The notes under the pieces are model-generated. The model did no database searches. It was not told the origin of the DNA and was given only the letters and a program-made list of their open reading frames with translations. Shown here piece after piece: positions 44,928-56,962 of a stretch of 62,259 bases of DNA. The translations under genes were made by a program, and so were the position numbers. Position 1 is the stretch's first letter, and every line of letters begins with the position of its first letter. Source of the DNA: Fomitopsis serialis (taxonomy: Eukaryota > Basidiomycota > Agaricomycetes > Polyporales > Fomitopsidaceae); contig NW_025955184.1 of the NCBI RefSeq assembly GCF_022376445.1, positions 1-62,259 on the forward strand, written 5' to 3'.

Positions 44928-46833
44928 ATGATGTTGTCAGCGCTCTCAACTCTGGTACTCTCTGCCGTGCTCGTCTCGGCTCAATCCTCCGTCTTCGATG
45001 TATGTCCCGAATCCTGCCGTGGTATTGATAAGCTCGACTGACACGTCCAAAGTTCCCGGAGTACCCGCCTCCAGGAGCATTCGATCCAAATGAGACCTTG
45101 GCAAGCGCTGTCGGTACTCTGCCTTATGGCATCGGCGTAGCCGACCAGTCTCTCGCATCGACTCCTGTTCACTACGACACTGGCTTCTTTGGCCCTCAGA
45201 TTGAACTAGTACATGCGTACTACAATTACTGGCCAACGGTATGTACCTCGTCATTGGTCGTTTCGTTTAAGAGCCTCATCGATGTCTATGTTGCTGTTGT
45301 CCGGCAGGGTGTCGGTGTAGGCAGTGATGGCATGGTGTTCACTTGTTACCCTCGCGGAAACGAAACTTACACTCTTGGCTTGATCACTGGGCCGACGACT
45401 GAGGAGGCATGGCCGGAGTCAGTACGGCTTTCATTTCGAATCGACGATAAGCTGATGGCCTTTCAGCGAGGAATGGAACACGCCTCCAGCATTCGAGAAC
45501 GTCACGAACCCAGGCTACAGCATTGCTTCTGAAAAGCTCATTTTCGTGCAGTCGGTGGTTGTCGATGGATTGGACCGAGTCTGGGCGCTCGACACCGGAC
45601 GTCCGCGCGTCAACGGTACCTATCTCTACGCGCAAGCACCCGGTGGTCCCAAGCTAGTTGGATTCTACATGAACGGGACGAGCTTCGCAACGTACTATTT
45701 CCCCAGCACTGTTGTGTACGCTGACTCCTCGATCAACGACGTGAGGTTCGACCTCAGGGGAGGGGGGTATGCCTACATCACGGATAGTTCGCCATATCAC
45801 CCTGCGTTGGTTGTTGTCGACCTGGCTACGGGAGAGTCTTGGAGGCACCTCGAAGGGCATGCTGCTGTCAGCCCTGATCCAGCCTTCGTGCCTGTCTACA
45901 ACGGAGGTGAGTCTTGCCCAGATGAGTGAAGAAGGTTTGTGTTGACTCGTTTGCTAGTCCCTTTCTACTATCACACACTCCTTGCCCCTAACGCTATTCA
46001 GTTCATGACCGCTGTGAGTGCGATCTCGTCATTCCGGCATTCGCTATCTCACAGGTCCCTACAGTTCGCCGCTGATGGGATTGCACTCTCAGCTGGTGCG
46101 TACTGACGTAACATTCATTGAGGTAGTTACTGACATTCACTTGGATATACGCAGACGGCGAGTACGTCTACGTTACGCCACTGACAAGCCGTCATCTCTA
46201 CCGCGTCCCGACATCCTATCTCAAGCAGCAGCCGTCGTCCAGTAACCCGTACGCCGCCATCCTGGCAAAGGAGGCTGTGCAGACCGTGGCTGAATCTGGA
46301 GGCCATGCTGACGGTCTTGAAACGGACGCTTCTGGGTACATCTACATCGGGTCTCAGGGTGAGTAGAACGTGCCCGCGCGGCGGGTGACAAATAGTGTTG
46401 CTCACATCCAGATCAGAACATAATGCCATCCATCGCTATAACGCGACGATCGGTATCGTAGAGCCATTCATCCGTAATCCGGCGATTCAGGTATGTTCAC
46501 AAGCTGCAATGAATGTCAATCTGCTCAATCGCGCGCAGTGGGCCGATACTTTCTCGGTTGTTACGCTCGCAGAGGGGAACTATCTCTACTTCACTGTGAA
46601 CCAGTACGTCCTTGGGGCATCATCGACCTATGAACTCTTCCCTGACCACCTTGTATCAGACTCTGGCTCGCGCCTGACTATCAAAACGGGTGAGCATCGT
46701 TACAATACATGCTCTGCCATATTTGCATCGTTAATTCGTTTCTTCGTTTAGCACTGACCTGCGCACAAAGCCGTATGCGATGTACCGTGTGCCGCTTGAG
46801 ACCGGCCGTGCAAACCAGACTGAAGCTGCTTGA
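44928..46833 (+). CDS. secreted major royal jelly protein / Yellow family protein
   Basis: Two adjacent ATGs (44928, 44931) open a signal peptide (LSALSTLVLSAVLVSAQ). The mature part reads FPEYPPPGAFDPNETLASAV, then VGSDGMVFTCYPRG, WPDEEWNTPP after an intron, and VQSVVVDGLDRVWALDTGRP, which is the core signature of the MRJP/Yellow beta-propeller. Continuing blades include SSINDVRFDLRGGGYAYITD, LVVVDLATGESWRHLEGH, LQFAADGIALSADGEYVYV, SRHLYRVPTSYL and ADGLETDASGYIYIGS. The last exon gives PYAMYRVPLETGRANQ with the stop at 46831-46833. Several N-x-S/T sites fit secretion. The family is best known from insects but also occurs in scattered fungi and bacteria. Its role in fungi is not established. 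The gene appears intact. Confidence 0.87.
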
Positions 46834-47443
46834 TCGCCGCGGCTGTGGTCGCTGTCATGGCGTGGGTGGACAATGGATACTTTGCGATGTGTTGAAACGG
46901 ACATACGGGCTTTGTGATGATACTTACGTTCGTCAATGAATGTAGCAGTGCATGTCGTTGGGCACAATGGCCAATGTTCACGTCGCTGGTGTGTGCCAAC
47001 ATGAAGTACAAACATCATGCGCAGGGTGAGAACTAACATCGTATCGTGGTCAATATGACCTACGGCTAGTATGATCAGCTAAGACGTTCTGAACTGGCCT
47101 AGCGGAGATTGTATGCTGCGCTGCTTTGTTGTTGTCAACAGCCGTTCCGAACTGAATTGTGTCCCGGGCCTGAATGGACAACAAGCCTGGCCTAAACGAA
47201 TCAGTTTGTTTCGAAATGTCTCGAGCAACTGTAATTCCAGTAAACAGTTCATGATGAAGCTTTGAAGCCTGAAGGCCGAGACCGTGAATATTCTAACCGG
47301 CGGGTCGAATCGAAATGTAAACGGATATGAATCCTTCGTACTTAGTAGCAAACGATGTTACTTCGACATCGGATATAACGCTCGGATACGGATATACTGG
47401 AATGGCTCGCAAGGACAGCCGTCCTCTTCCATTATCCGCAGTG
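46834..47443. other. intergenic region
   Basis: No supportable gene. It lies between the royal-jelly-type gene and the promoter of the kinase gene. Confidence 0.45.
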
Positions 47444-47452
47444 CATATATAA
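47444..47452 (+). promoter_or_regulatory. TATA box of the Ran1-type kinase gene
   Basis: CATATATAA lies about 125 bp upstream of the ATG at 47575. Confidence 0.5.
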
Positions 47453-47574
47453 CCCTCGGCGAGTCCTGGTGGCTTGAACAATCTGCTTCATTCCTTACAT
47501 CCTCGACTTGCCGGACAAGTCTACTTCATTCGCTCGACTTCAACATTCATAGTTTATCAGCATTTTTAGCCACG

Positions 47575-48999
47575 ATGCATGCAGTAAGTCACTCAATCCA
47601 TTATGCTGTACGGCGGAACGCTCATTCACAGTCCATAGTCTTCGTCCATCCCCGAGTTATACGATCACGTCATCGACGATGGTCGTCTCCAGTTCATCGA
47701 GAAACTCGGAGAGGGTGCATATGGCGTGGTCTACCGGGCTGTGGATCTGGACTCTCCCACGTCCTCGCGGAACCCAGATCCCAAGCAGTACGCCGTCAAA
47801 GTCATGTTGAAGGCGCAGCCCCGGACTCGCCATGTGCGATATCAGCGTGGCGAGATCGCCGCCCACCGCAGTGTCTCTGCCCACCCGAACATCCTCACGC
47901 TCCACAAAGTGATTGAGGACGAGCCGTACATCTATCTTGTGATGGACTATTGCCCCGGCGGCGATATGTTCCGCCATATCACGGAGCGCAAGACGTACGG
48001 AGGGAGGACCGACCTAGTCAAAAAGGTCTTTGTCCAGATCCTCGACGCCGTTCAGGCATGCCAAGAGCAGGGCCTCGCCCATCGCGACCTGAAGCCCGAC
48101 AATATCTTGTGCATGGACGAGAGCGGCTCGAGGGTCGTCCTTGCGGACTTCGGCCTCTCGACGAGCTCAGAGAGGAGCTCAACCTTCGGGTGTGGTAGCT
48201 CGTATTACACCAGTCCAGGTGAGCAACGATCTCGCTGGCGCAATGACATTGGATGCTTACTAGTCTTTCAGAGACGATCGGCATAGACTTCGGATACAGG
48301 CCTTACGATGCCAAGGTCGCCGATGTCTGGTCTCTGGGTGTCATGCTGGTCAATATGATCGCCGGTCGCAATCCATGGACGTCTGCGACGATGGAGGACC
48401 AATGCTTCCTGCGCTCCATGACGAAGCCGGGCTACCTGCAGAAGATGCTTCCGATCTCGGACGAGGCGGTGACAATCCTTCAGCGCATCTTCACCTACGA
48501 CCCGAAGATGCGCATCACCGTCCCCAAGCTCCGCGAGGCTATCCTCAAGGTCAAGACCTTCTTCATGACCAAGGAGCAGGTGGCGAAGAGCCACCGTTTC
48601 GCCCAGATCGCTGCCAGGTCCTACTTCCAGAAGTACTACTCGTTCACGGAGGAGGATTACAAGGAGATGAATGCACTGGAACAGGCGGAGTTCGGCAGAC
48701 GGGAGAACCTGGTCGAGGCTCTCGTGGTGGAGAACCCGACGAACCACTTCAGGCTCGTCGACCGCGTCGGGTCCCCGGGCATGCCGTCCCTAACCAACAG
48801 CGACTCGGATTCAGATGCGGAGAGCATAGGGCCCGTCACTCCCGCCCGGAACGCTGTGGGATCGGAGACATTGGTCGATGTGCCACTTCTGAAGGACGGG
48901 GAGGACATGGGCGTGCCAGTCGTGCCCACGGTAGCCAAGAAGAGACGCGACCGTCCTTTCGGGTCTCTCGTGCAGTTCATGGAGCGCTTCGCCTTGTGA
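47575..48999 (+). CDS. Ran1/Pat1-type serine/threonine protein kinase (copy 1)
   Basis: A tiny first exon (MHA, ATG at 47575) is spliced to SSSIPELYDHVIDDGRLQF and the glycine loop KLGEGAYGVVYRA. The ATP-binding Lys is in YAVKVM. HPNILTLHKVIEDEPYIYLV and DYCPGGDMFRHITE follow, then the catalytic loop HRDLKPDN, the ADFGLST metal-binding motif and FGCGSSYYTSPE. The second large exon has DVWSLGVMLVNMIAGRNPW and the end of the domain (LREAILKVKTFF). About 110 residues of acidic and Ser-rich tail end in SLVQFMERFAL at 48999. This is the Ran1/Pat1/Ksp1-like group; in Schizosaccharomyces pombe the founding member blocks entry into meiosis. A basidiomycete role in nutrition or mating control is inference. 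All catalytic residues are present. A related kinase lies at 55702-56962. Confidence 0.88.
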
Positions 49000-49114
49000 A
49001 GTGCGTGCATGTAGCGCATAGTGATATTCGCATCGCAAAATATACAACAATAATATTACACTGCGTGACAATGGATGAGCCCACTCAGATGACTGAGAAA
49101 CAAATGGTAGCACC

Positions 49115-52100
49115 TCATCGACTATTCCGTATCAACGTCTCCAGGAAAGTGACCACATCGTTAGCGACCGCCGCCCCGTGCGAATCACTCAACATCTTGC
49201 CAACTCTATCGTCCTCGCTAATAGCGAAGCCACCGAAGTCTTCCATCGGCCCATCGTCGTCCAAGTCCAAGGACTGAGATTGAGACTGATTTTGGACGAC
49301 TTGTGATACCCGCCGAGTGAAGTCGACATAGAAGCTCGTGAAGTCTCGTGCGTGTTCAGCGAGTTTCTCGAGTTTCTGTTTGTTCGAGGTCCCAGGGAGT
49401 GCGTCTAGCAGAACGCGTTGGTTCTCTCGGCAATCGCGCATGAGCAAGCCGAACAGGACAGCCATATGTCCGCGAATGATAGACTCCACGCCGTCCTCTG
49501 TCTCAGACTTGGTATACTGCGAGTAGACGAGAGCCAAACAGGAGAGTGCGCTGACGCGCGAGCCACAACGACAAGTTGTTGTACAGGCAGGTTTGCCAGC
49601 ACAATGGAAGCTCAGCCCTACCATCTAAACGTTAGCTCCGTTACGATATGTTCTTTGGACACTCACTCGTTGTGCGGAGGGAGTCTTTGGCTGCGTGCGA
49701 AATCTGGGCGAGGTTAGTGAGGAGCCCGAGAGCGAGGCATTGTCGATCCAGAGACGTAGCCGCGTGCTCGCCGTCAGCGATTGCGTCGTCGAGTTCGGTC
49801 TCGACGTCCTGCTCTTGTTTAAGGGGCTGGTTGCCAGATACGTAGTGTCGCTGTGACTGTACGATGAGACGCACAACCAGTAAGAGCAGCTGGCCGCTGA
49901 GTACAGCTTGGCACCACTGGACGTCGTCATGAGTCAGGCTGATGAGGACTCGAAGCGCAGATTCCATGCATCTGTAGGCTGTGAACAGCCATCAGCAGTG
50001 TTCAAAGCCTCGCTTTGAGACGTCGCGACTCACCCGCCACTGAGTGCCCCTCGTGCTCCGTATCTCTCGCCACGACATCGCACACGCTACATAAGCTCAC
50101 TATCCTTGGTGCAAGGTCCTCCTCGCGCTCGGGATCAAGTTTCGTGTCGGTGTTGGACCCTTGCGAGGACTCGCTGCTCGTCCACGTGCCTAATAGGTAG
50201 GAATCTAGCAGTCGTAGACAGTTATCTGCGTGTCCGAAACTCGGAGTATCCAAGCTTGATGATGCAGACGGTGGAGATAGGATGGGCAAGCCAGATTCGT
50301 AGGTCGACAGTCGAGATGGGAGTGGAGCGAGCTCGTGTTGGAAGGTGCGGAGGAGCGACGAGATGTGTGTTGTGTTTTGACAGGACGACGGAAGAGCCGC
50401 TAAGGCGATCGATATAAGAAGTCGGGTTGATATCTGAGGATAGCTGTTGTGAGCAGATAGAAAAGAAGATCTCGATGATGACTGACTGTCTCGCCGGATT
50501 CGAACAAACCAGACTTCTTCCTCACTAGCTTCTCAAGCCCCACGAGCTAAGAACTTGTGTTATATATCGTGACGTACGCTGCACTCATGGTCCGACATAC
50601 CAGCGTCTTGTCTACCCTCTGGATGCCCGCCCTTCTCAGCTCGGCATCGCTCAGACTGCACGAAATCAGCCACAGAGGATCGTTGGAACGCTCCAGGCCA
50701 TCTAGCATGTTATACAAGGCCGAGACGAAGTCGGATCGCCCGGCCAGGTCGGTGAGGTCGCGAGTGTCTCGTGAGACCAGAGCGGCGTAGAAAGCGAGGA
50801 TGGTGTCCATGACCTGGCATTATGGTCAGCAGCTAAGCCATTCCGGTCGCTGATTCGCACCTTGTCCCCTTTCCCTGCGCCAGCCTCCCGAAGCACCTGC
50901 CATGTCCGTTCGAGAAAGTCCGCGGCCTTGGCCTTCCTTGCGAAATCTGGCTCACACAGCTTGGTGACTATCTCCAAAGCACTTCACTTCCATGAGCTCC
51001 CGGAATCTACAAGTTGACTTGCAAAAGACTGACCTCGCTCTGCGCACGCTCGAGGGCGAGTTCGCTTCGAGGCCCTCAAACAGATAGCCGACCTCGTCCA
51101 AGAACCTCCGGCTCTCGCCCTTGCTCCGCAGCTCCGTGATGCTCTTCAGGTCGTTCATCATCCCGTTCGGGAGGGGAACGGGAGGGGTCTCGGTTTGCTT
51201 GCCCTTTCCTTTCCTCTTGCTCGGGCTAGCAGACTCCGGCGGCGGAGACCACGGACGCGGATCGTCCTCTGAGTTGTCCACGCCCCATCGTATGCGCCTG
51301 TCCGTGTAAGACTCTTGTATGTCAAACTCATCCTCCTGGCTTCCGACCAGTACGCCGCTGTCGTCGAGCCCTGTGGCATTAGAGTTGGATCGAGAGAGCC
51401 CGCCCACGCCTAGTTGGGCGGCGGGAAGTGCGACGAGGAAGGAACGGCTCTTGCCGGCATAGGTTCGTATGTTGGTTGCAGCAGCAGGGGGACGCACGGG
51501 ATGTGGAGGTGAGGATATAGATATGTCGTCCAGGCTCTGGGACTTTTGAGAGAGTGGGTGTGAGGAGGGCGACCCGAGTGTCAGGTCTATGATAGAGTCT
51601 GAGCGGGTTTTCATGAGTTTCGTGGGTGTCCTGGGTGCAGGGTACGGCTGGTCACGGTTGTCTGTAGCGGTGAACGAGCCACCAGGGCTGGAAGTGCTCG
51701 AGTCCGTTGCGGTACGGCGAAGCATGCGTCCAGCCACACTGGACGAGGACTTTGGGTGTCTTGTGCCAACATCTCCATTGATACCCGTAAAGTCAAACAG
51801 ACCAGATAAGTCTTTGGCAGCCTTGGATGGCGAAGGTGATCCTCGCCGGGAGGAGTTGGCGGTATGTGGCAAAGTGTCGGAGCGGACGAGCGATGTTCGA
51901 GACGACCTCGCATTGCCCTCACCTAGCTCCTGCTTTCGATCAGAGACTCCACCCTCTGTTACGCTAACTGGAGTCGCAGCCTTCGCGGTCAGTCTCTGCC
52001 GTTTTGCTGGTAGTTCCGAGGGCTCTGAGTCCGAGTCCGTGGACGAGATGGAGGCCGGGCGCTCCGACAGTCGATTGCGGCGGTTAGTTCGCTTCCTGCT

Positions 52101-52115
52101 GTATGTCCTCTGCAT
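49115..52115 (-). CDS. wpl1: WAPL family cohesin-release factor (Wpl1/Rad61 type)
   Basis: The ATG at 52115 starts MQRTYSRKRTNRRN. The first exon is long (to about 50985) and encodes a disordered Ser/Pro-rich region with KSSSSVAGRMLRR, DSIIDLTLGSP and a FDIQESYTDRRIRWG block. At its end comes the conserved entry of the WAPL domain: LKSITELRSKGESRRFLDEV and GYLFEGLEA. Short exons follow with LEIVTKLCEPDFARKAKAAD, MDTILAFYAALVSRD, LRLLDSYLLGTW, ESALRVLISLTHDDVQWCQ and LALGLLTNLAQIS, a run of helical repeats. The last exon ends VVTFLETLIRNSR with the stop at 49115. WAPL binds Pds5 and opens the cohesin ring. The stop codon lies only 115 bp from that of the convergent kinase gene, and the start faces bir1. 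Confidence 0.87.
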
Positions 52116-52619
52116 TGCAGCAATACAGCTCCTCGTCGGAGTGCGTTGGAAGATGGAAACATAGAAAGGGATGAGGGTGAAGGACAACAAGAACTTGACG
52201 GGACTAAGCGGCGGCGCTCGCTTGGCTCAGAGTGTGGTCCGTGGAACGTTGGTCACCACGTGTGACTGTGACCTAGCGCGTTCGTGACAGGCTACTTACA
52301 CGGGATGTCGCTCCTTTTGAGAACAGTAGAGTAGGTTGGAGGAGTCAACACAGATATGGATGAGGTTCAAAAGACGAAGCAAGCAGCAGTACCTGTGGTT
52401 CGGTACCCGGACAACTGGGAGCAGTAAATATATAGCAGTCATGTGACGAGTGTGCTCGGTAGAGGTCATGATCGTGCCGTACAGTGACCAGTTGGTGGTT
52501 GACTTCTACCACCACAGCGGTTGCACAGCGACGGCCTCCTCCCGCACATCCAACACAAACCTTCACGGACTTCCTGACATTTCGCAATCTCGGCGGAGCC
52601 ATCTATATGCGGGGTGACG
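52116..52619. promoter_or_regulatory. shared divergent promoter of wpl1 and bir1
   Basis: The two start codons are 504 bp apart and face away from each other with no gene between them. An ATATATA element near 52427-52433 lies centrally. Co-regulation of the two segregation genes is possible but not shown. Confidence 0.5.
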
Positions 52620-55480
52620 ATGGAGTATCTTCAAGCTCGAGTCGATTCATACAACAAGTCCAAGCGCACGAAACAAACTCTGGCGCGTTCTACCTCTGGG
52701 AACGCTACGAAGTGGCCTCACCCAAACAACTACCTGGCGACCCCGCGAACTCTTGCTGAGGCGGGCTTTTACTTCAATCCCGGCCCCGACTACCCCGACA
52801 ATGTGACCTGCTTCATGTGTCGAAAAGAGCTCAATGAGTGGGAGCCCAATGACGACCCGTTCGAACTGCATTACCAGAAATGCAATCAGACTTGTGCATG
52901 GGCCGTCGCGAGGTGCGGGCCTGAGCTGGACAAGGGGCAGGATGGGCAGTGCGTAACGGTTTGCCTGTTTTGTTACATTGGCTCACTGTACATGCCAGAT
53001 ACCACTTCGCGAATTCGTCACGCCTGCCTACGAGCAAGGCCATGGAGAAAGCACGGCTGGAAACATTTATGACGAAGAAGCCGTGGCCCCACGATGCAGT
53101 GAAGGGACATGGTGCCAGTTCCAAGAAGGTGGGTGTCCTCTGCTACGCTCCGAACAACCCTGCATATACTGTGCTAATCGAGTTCCCATCTCACAGATGG
53201 CGAAAGCAGGGTTTATATACGCCCCTGGACATTCAGGAGACGACAGTGCGACATGTGTATACTGCGAGCTAGCACTCAATGGGTGGGACAAGGACGATGA
53301 CCCAACGTTAGTGGTTCCCTCCGATCTTTCCGAAACATGCATGACAGCAGGGTATCCCGCAGCGAGGAACATGTAAAGCGCATGATCAAGACAGGCAAGC
53401 AATGTCCCTTCCTGAGCACGACCACCTCCAAGCCCGCCTCGTCCAAACCGCCATCTCGCGCCGCCCAATCGAAGCCTTCCTCGTACTCTACGCATCCGTC
53501 CTCGGAGGACGAGCTCGCCGGCGCCATCGCGTCGGCCTACAACTCGAACTCCTCGCGCTCCATGAGGAGCTCAGTCAACCGGCCATCCACTGCCGCATCG
53601 ACAGCCAAGACGCCCGCGTCCGGCTCCAGGCGATCCACGCGGGGAACGGGAAGTCGCACCACGCCACTAGCGGGCTCCGAAGTCGACGACACAGACGGCG
53701 CCAGCGGAAGCGATGCAGGCAAGCGGGTATCGAAGACGAAGGGGAAACGGAAGGGGACCGCCGCCTCGAGCAAGGCGAAGGATCGGATGCAAGTGGTCGA
53801 GGAGGAGGTGGAACCGGAGGTGCATGATGATGGTCTGGACGAGGATGTGGTCGAAGTAGAGCCACCCCCGAAGCCCAAACGGGGCCCGGGGCGTCCGCCG
53901 AAACACAAGAAGCCCGAGAGCGCGGTGGAGGAGACTGAGGTGGAGCCGGAGCCCGCGAACGCACCTGCGAAGAAGGGCCTCGCACGGACACGGTCAAAAG
54001 CAGCCCTCGTGTCAGACTCGGATGCCCCGCAGCCGCAGGCGTCGGGCTCCAAGTCGGGCTCGAGGCGCAAGACGGCGGCGAAAGCGCAGGAGGTACACAT
54101 AGCGGAAACGGAGGACGAGCAGATCGAGGAGGTGCCCGTTGCGAAGCCTGGTAGGAAGAGGGTGAAGAAGGGCGAGGAGTCTGAGCCGCCTAGTGACGTC
54201 CCGGCTCCTGCTCGGGGCAAAGGCGCGAAGGGTCGTACCGTGTCCCGGAGCAAAGCTAAGCACGTTCCACCACCTGAAACGGACAGTGACATCGAGATTC
54301 TGCCGGTAGAACCCCGCAGAGCGTCGGTGAGGAGCGCAAATGCTCGGGAGGCGGCGGGATCTTCGAAAGGCAAGGGGAGTGCGAAGCGTCAAATCGTCTC
54401 ATCTGCCTCAGATGATGCTGGCTATGCCACTGCAGAACCTCCGTCGAAGCCTCGACTCTCGAGAGGAGGGCCTCCCAAAGCTGCGGACGAAGGGCATGGC
54501 TCACAGTCCCGTAAACGTGTCCCGTCGCCCGCGCCTAAGGACGACAGTGATGTTGAGATGACCGAGCACGCCCCTCCAGCGCCCAAAGTCGAAGCTGAAC
54601 GGAAAGATTGGCGGAGCCCCAGCACTCGACCTCCTCCGATGTCGGGGCCAAATTGTTCTCAAGAAACTTTCGCGTGTCAGTGCAAAGCCGAAGGTGTCTC
54701 AGACGGCGCGGTCTAGCACCAGTACGACCAACGGTTCACGCCACATGATCGTCGAGATTTCCGACGACGAGGACGACGTACCGCCCCCGCGTGCTGCACG
54801 CAAGGCGGAACCGAAACCTGTCTCTTCCACGAAGGAGGGCAAGAACTCCCAGCCGGGGGTCTCTGTGCCTAAGCGACATTCACAGACGTCTGCGTTGGTA
54901 GATGCACCGTCATCGAAGGGGAGGGCCAAGAACATATCGAGGTGATGCCCCCGCGGTCGAGCCAGTCCTCCGCGCAGTCTCGTTCTTCAGGGTTGGTCAC
55001 AGGCAAGCAGATGCAGACCGACGCCGGTGTACCATCAAAACCAGGCAGCGGTAGCAGGGGTTCTGTGAGAGGCATGGGCTCGACGTCGGGCCCTGTCGCG
55101 AGGGCGGACGGGGCGGACGGCGGGCTCGCCGCTGTGATCAACGGCAAACACATAGCAGAATCCTCAGCCTCTACTCCGCCGTCATCCGGCGGCGTCAAAT
55201 GGCTACTCCTCCGCCTGCGTCTCCTCCCCCTTCCACTTCTTCAGAAGACCATCCCATGACACAGTCGGACGAGGAGTTTCCCTTCGCTCCGAGTCTATCC
55301 ATGATTTCCCTTCACCGGCTAGCGTCGCTTACGGACGAGGAGGGCTCGATGACACTCGAGCAGTATATCTCCAACGAGATTGAGATGGGGCGTCGACTGC
55401 TGAAGGAGGATGCAGAGATGCAGATCGCTGCGATCAAGGAGAAGGCTGCCGAGATGAGGAAGGCCATTGAAGCGCTGTGA
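52620..55480 (+). CDS. bir1: Bir1/survivin-type protein with two BIR domains, AT-hook and CPC helix
   Basis: The ATG at 52620 starts MEYLQARVDSYNKS. BIR 1 contains WPHPNNYLATPRTLAEAGF and the zinc ligands CFMC, H and C (HYQKCNQTC). BIR 2 begins in the next exon (ARLETFMTKKPWPHD), continues with MAKAGFIYAPG and CVYC, and ends HVKRMIKTGKQCPFL. A very long disordered region follows, rich in Lys, Ser, Pro and Glu, with an AT-hook core KRGPGRPPKHKK and acidic patches (VEISDDEDDVPPP). The last exon encodes MTLEQYISNEIEMGRRLLKE and a long helix, matching the C-terminal helix by which survivin-type proteins bundle with Borealin and INCENP. The product should belong to the chromosomal passenger complex at centromeres. 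Small introns near 54590, 54904 and 55150 keep the frame; the last edge is uncertain. Confidence 0.87.
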
Positions 55481-55701
55481 CCGTGTTGATGTTCGCTGTG
55501 ATTAGTCGTGATTCCGCTGTCGTATCGCTGTGAATTGCATCCGCGAGCTATGATGCATTCGTGTCTCGCTCATCTCCTCCACCAGTGCCCACAAGCATCT
55601 TTTCCGACAGGTGCTGACCCACCAAGAATCGCGTGTCAGAGCACCAGATTCATCAAAGTTTCGCAGTCAGTACAAAGTATGATGCTACAAGTCCACTAGC
55701 A

Positions 55702-56962
55702 TTACATGTACAGCTTCCCTGCCATACGCTTGAAAAAGCCCCGCGGCGGTGAACCTGCCTGTCCGTTCTCCGCTGCCACTAACATAGCACTCCGTCCTTC
55801 CCTGACATAATCGGGCAACTGCGACAGTGAAGGGAGGCCGAGCAATTGGTCCGTTCTATCGGGTGTCCTTGGGCCGTGACTATCTGCATCCGACGCTGAT
55901 GCAGCGCACTCGTTTGTGGGCCGAGAGCGAGGGACTGCCATTACCGCTACGTCGATGAAGTCGGACGTTTCGGGGGATGCCTCGCGTCTTTGATGGCGCC
56001 GGCGACGGAAGAAAGAACGACGGCGGGGTGGTCGCGCCGGCTTGAAGAGCTCGTAAACTTGTCCGTTTGCATGATTTCTAGGCGTAGAAATTCAAGAGTG
56101 ATGCGTTTCGATGCCGGACAGAAGATTCGCCTCAAGATGTCGTGCACCTCATCAGAGATGGGCAGGCTGTTGCGCAGGAACATGGGGTCTTCTATGTAGG
56201 CGCGGTAACAATCGTCGAAGTACGACGCCTTATGCCATGGATTATGTCCGGTGATCATGGCGGTGAGAATGATGCCCAGCGCCCACACATCGTTGGTGCG
56301 CGTGGAATACGCCGGATCGATACCGAGTTTGCCCAGGCATTCTGTCGGCCATTAGCAAGTAGCGACTCACGATTATTGAAAGGCTTACCTGGGCTCATGT
56401 AGTATTGGCTTCCACAGCCGAATGTGGTGCTATACCTCTGCGTCGTCGACAACCCGAAATCGCTCAGGTAGACCCGAGTTCCGTCCGTGCTGATCATGAT
56501 GTTCTCCGGTTTGATATCTCGATGAAAGACACCGATGTGGTGGCAAGCTTGCACCGCGTCGATGATTTGGACCATGATCCTCTTGATGTGGGCGTGGTCG
56601 CCACGGGCAACGCCGCCCTTCGCCAGGAAGTGAAACAAATCGCCTCCGGGGTGATAGTCCATCACTAGGTAGTAAAACCGATGATCCTCGATGACGCGGT
56701 GCAAAGTGACGACGTTTGGGATGGTGGATGCCACCATATGGTTCTGGATCTCCTGGCGCTGATTCTGGTATCTCCTCGTGCCGAACAGGGCCTTGGGCAT
56801 ACACTTGACGGCGTAGTAGAGCGTGTGCGTCGACGGAGACGCGGTGTCTTCTGCGAGGAAGACGACCCCATTTGAGCCCGCACCGAGCACTCGAGTGACG
56901 GCCAGACACCCGGCGTCGATCGTTTGGCCCACGAGGTTGGGCACGGTACGTCCTCTGGTCAT
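55702..56962 (-). CDS. Ran1/Pat1-type serine/threonine protein kinase (copy 2)
   Basis: The ATG at 56962 starts MTRGRTVPNLVGQTIDAG. The glycine loop is VLGAGSNGVVFLA, the ATP-binding Lys is in YYAVKCMPK, the catalytic loop is HRDIKPEN, the metal motif is SDFGLST and FGCGSQYYMSPE follows. Exon 1 is 56389-56962; exon 2 starts at 56341 and contains NDVWALGIILTAMITGHNPW. A 68-nt intron after MQTDK (donor GTTTAC, weak) restores the frame to REASPETSDFIDVAVMAV. The tail ends FFKRMAGKLYM with the stop at 55702. The order of motifs, including VVTLHRVIEDH and MDYHPGGDLFHFL, matches copy 1 at 47575-48999, but loops and tail differ, so the duplication is old. Catalytic residues are intact. Confidence 0.85.

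Noticed and set aside
50480..50510. GATTCGAAC-like string as a tRNA T-arm
   Set aside because: No matching acceptor, D or anticodon stems were found around it, and it lies inside the WAPL gene.
53537..54373. 278-codon open frame on the minus strand
   Set aside because: It is the antisense of the Ser/Lys/Pro-rich part of bir1; its Ser/Cys/Gly-rich composition is what such antisense frames show.
54580..55200. Frame changes in bir1 as frameshift mutations
   Set aside because: Short GT-AG introns (for example 79 nt and 46 nt) restore the frame at two of the three places; the third is probably an intron as well.
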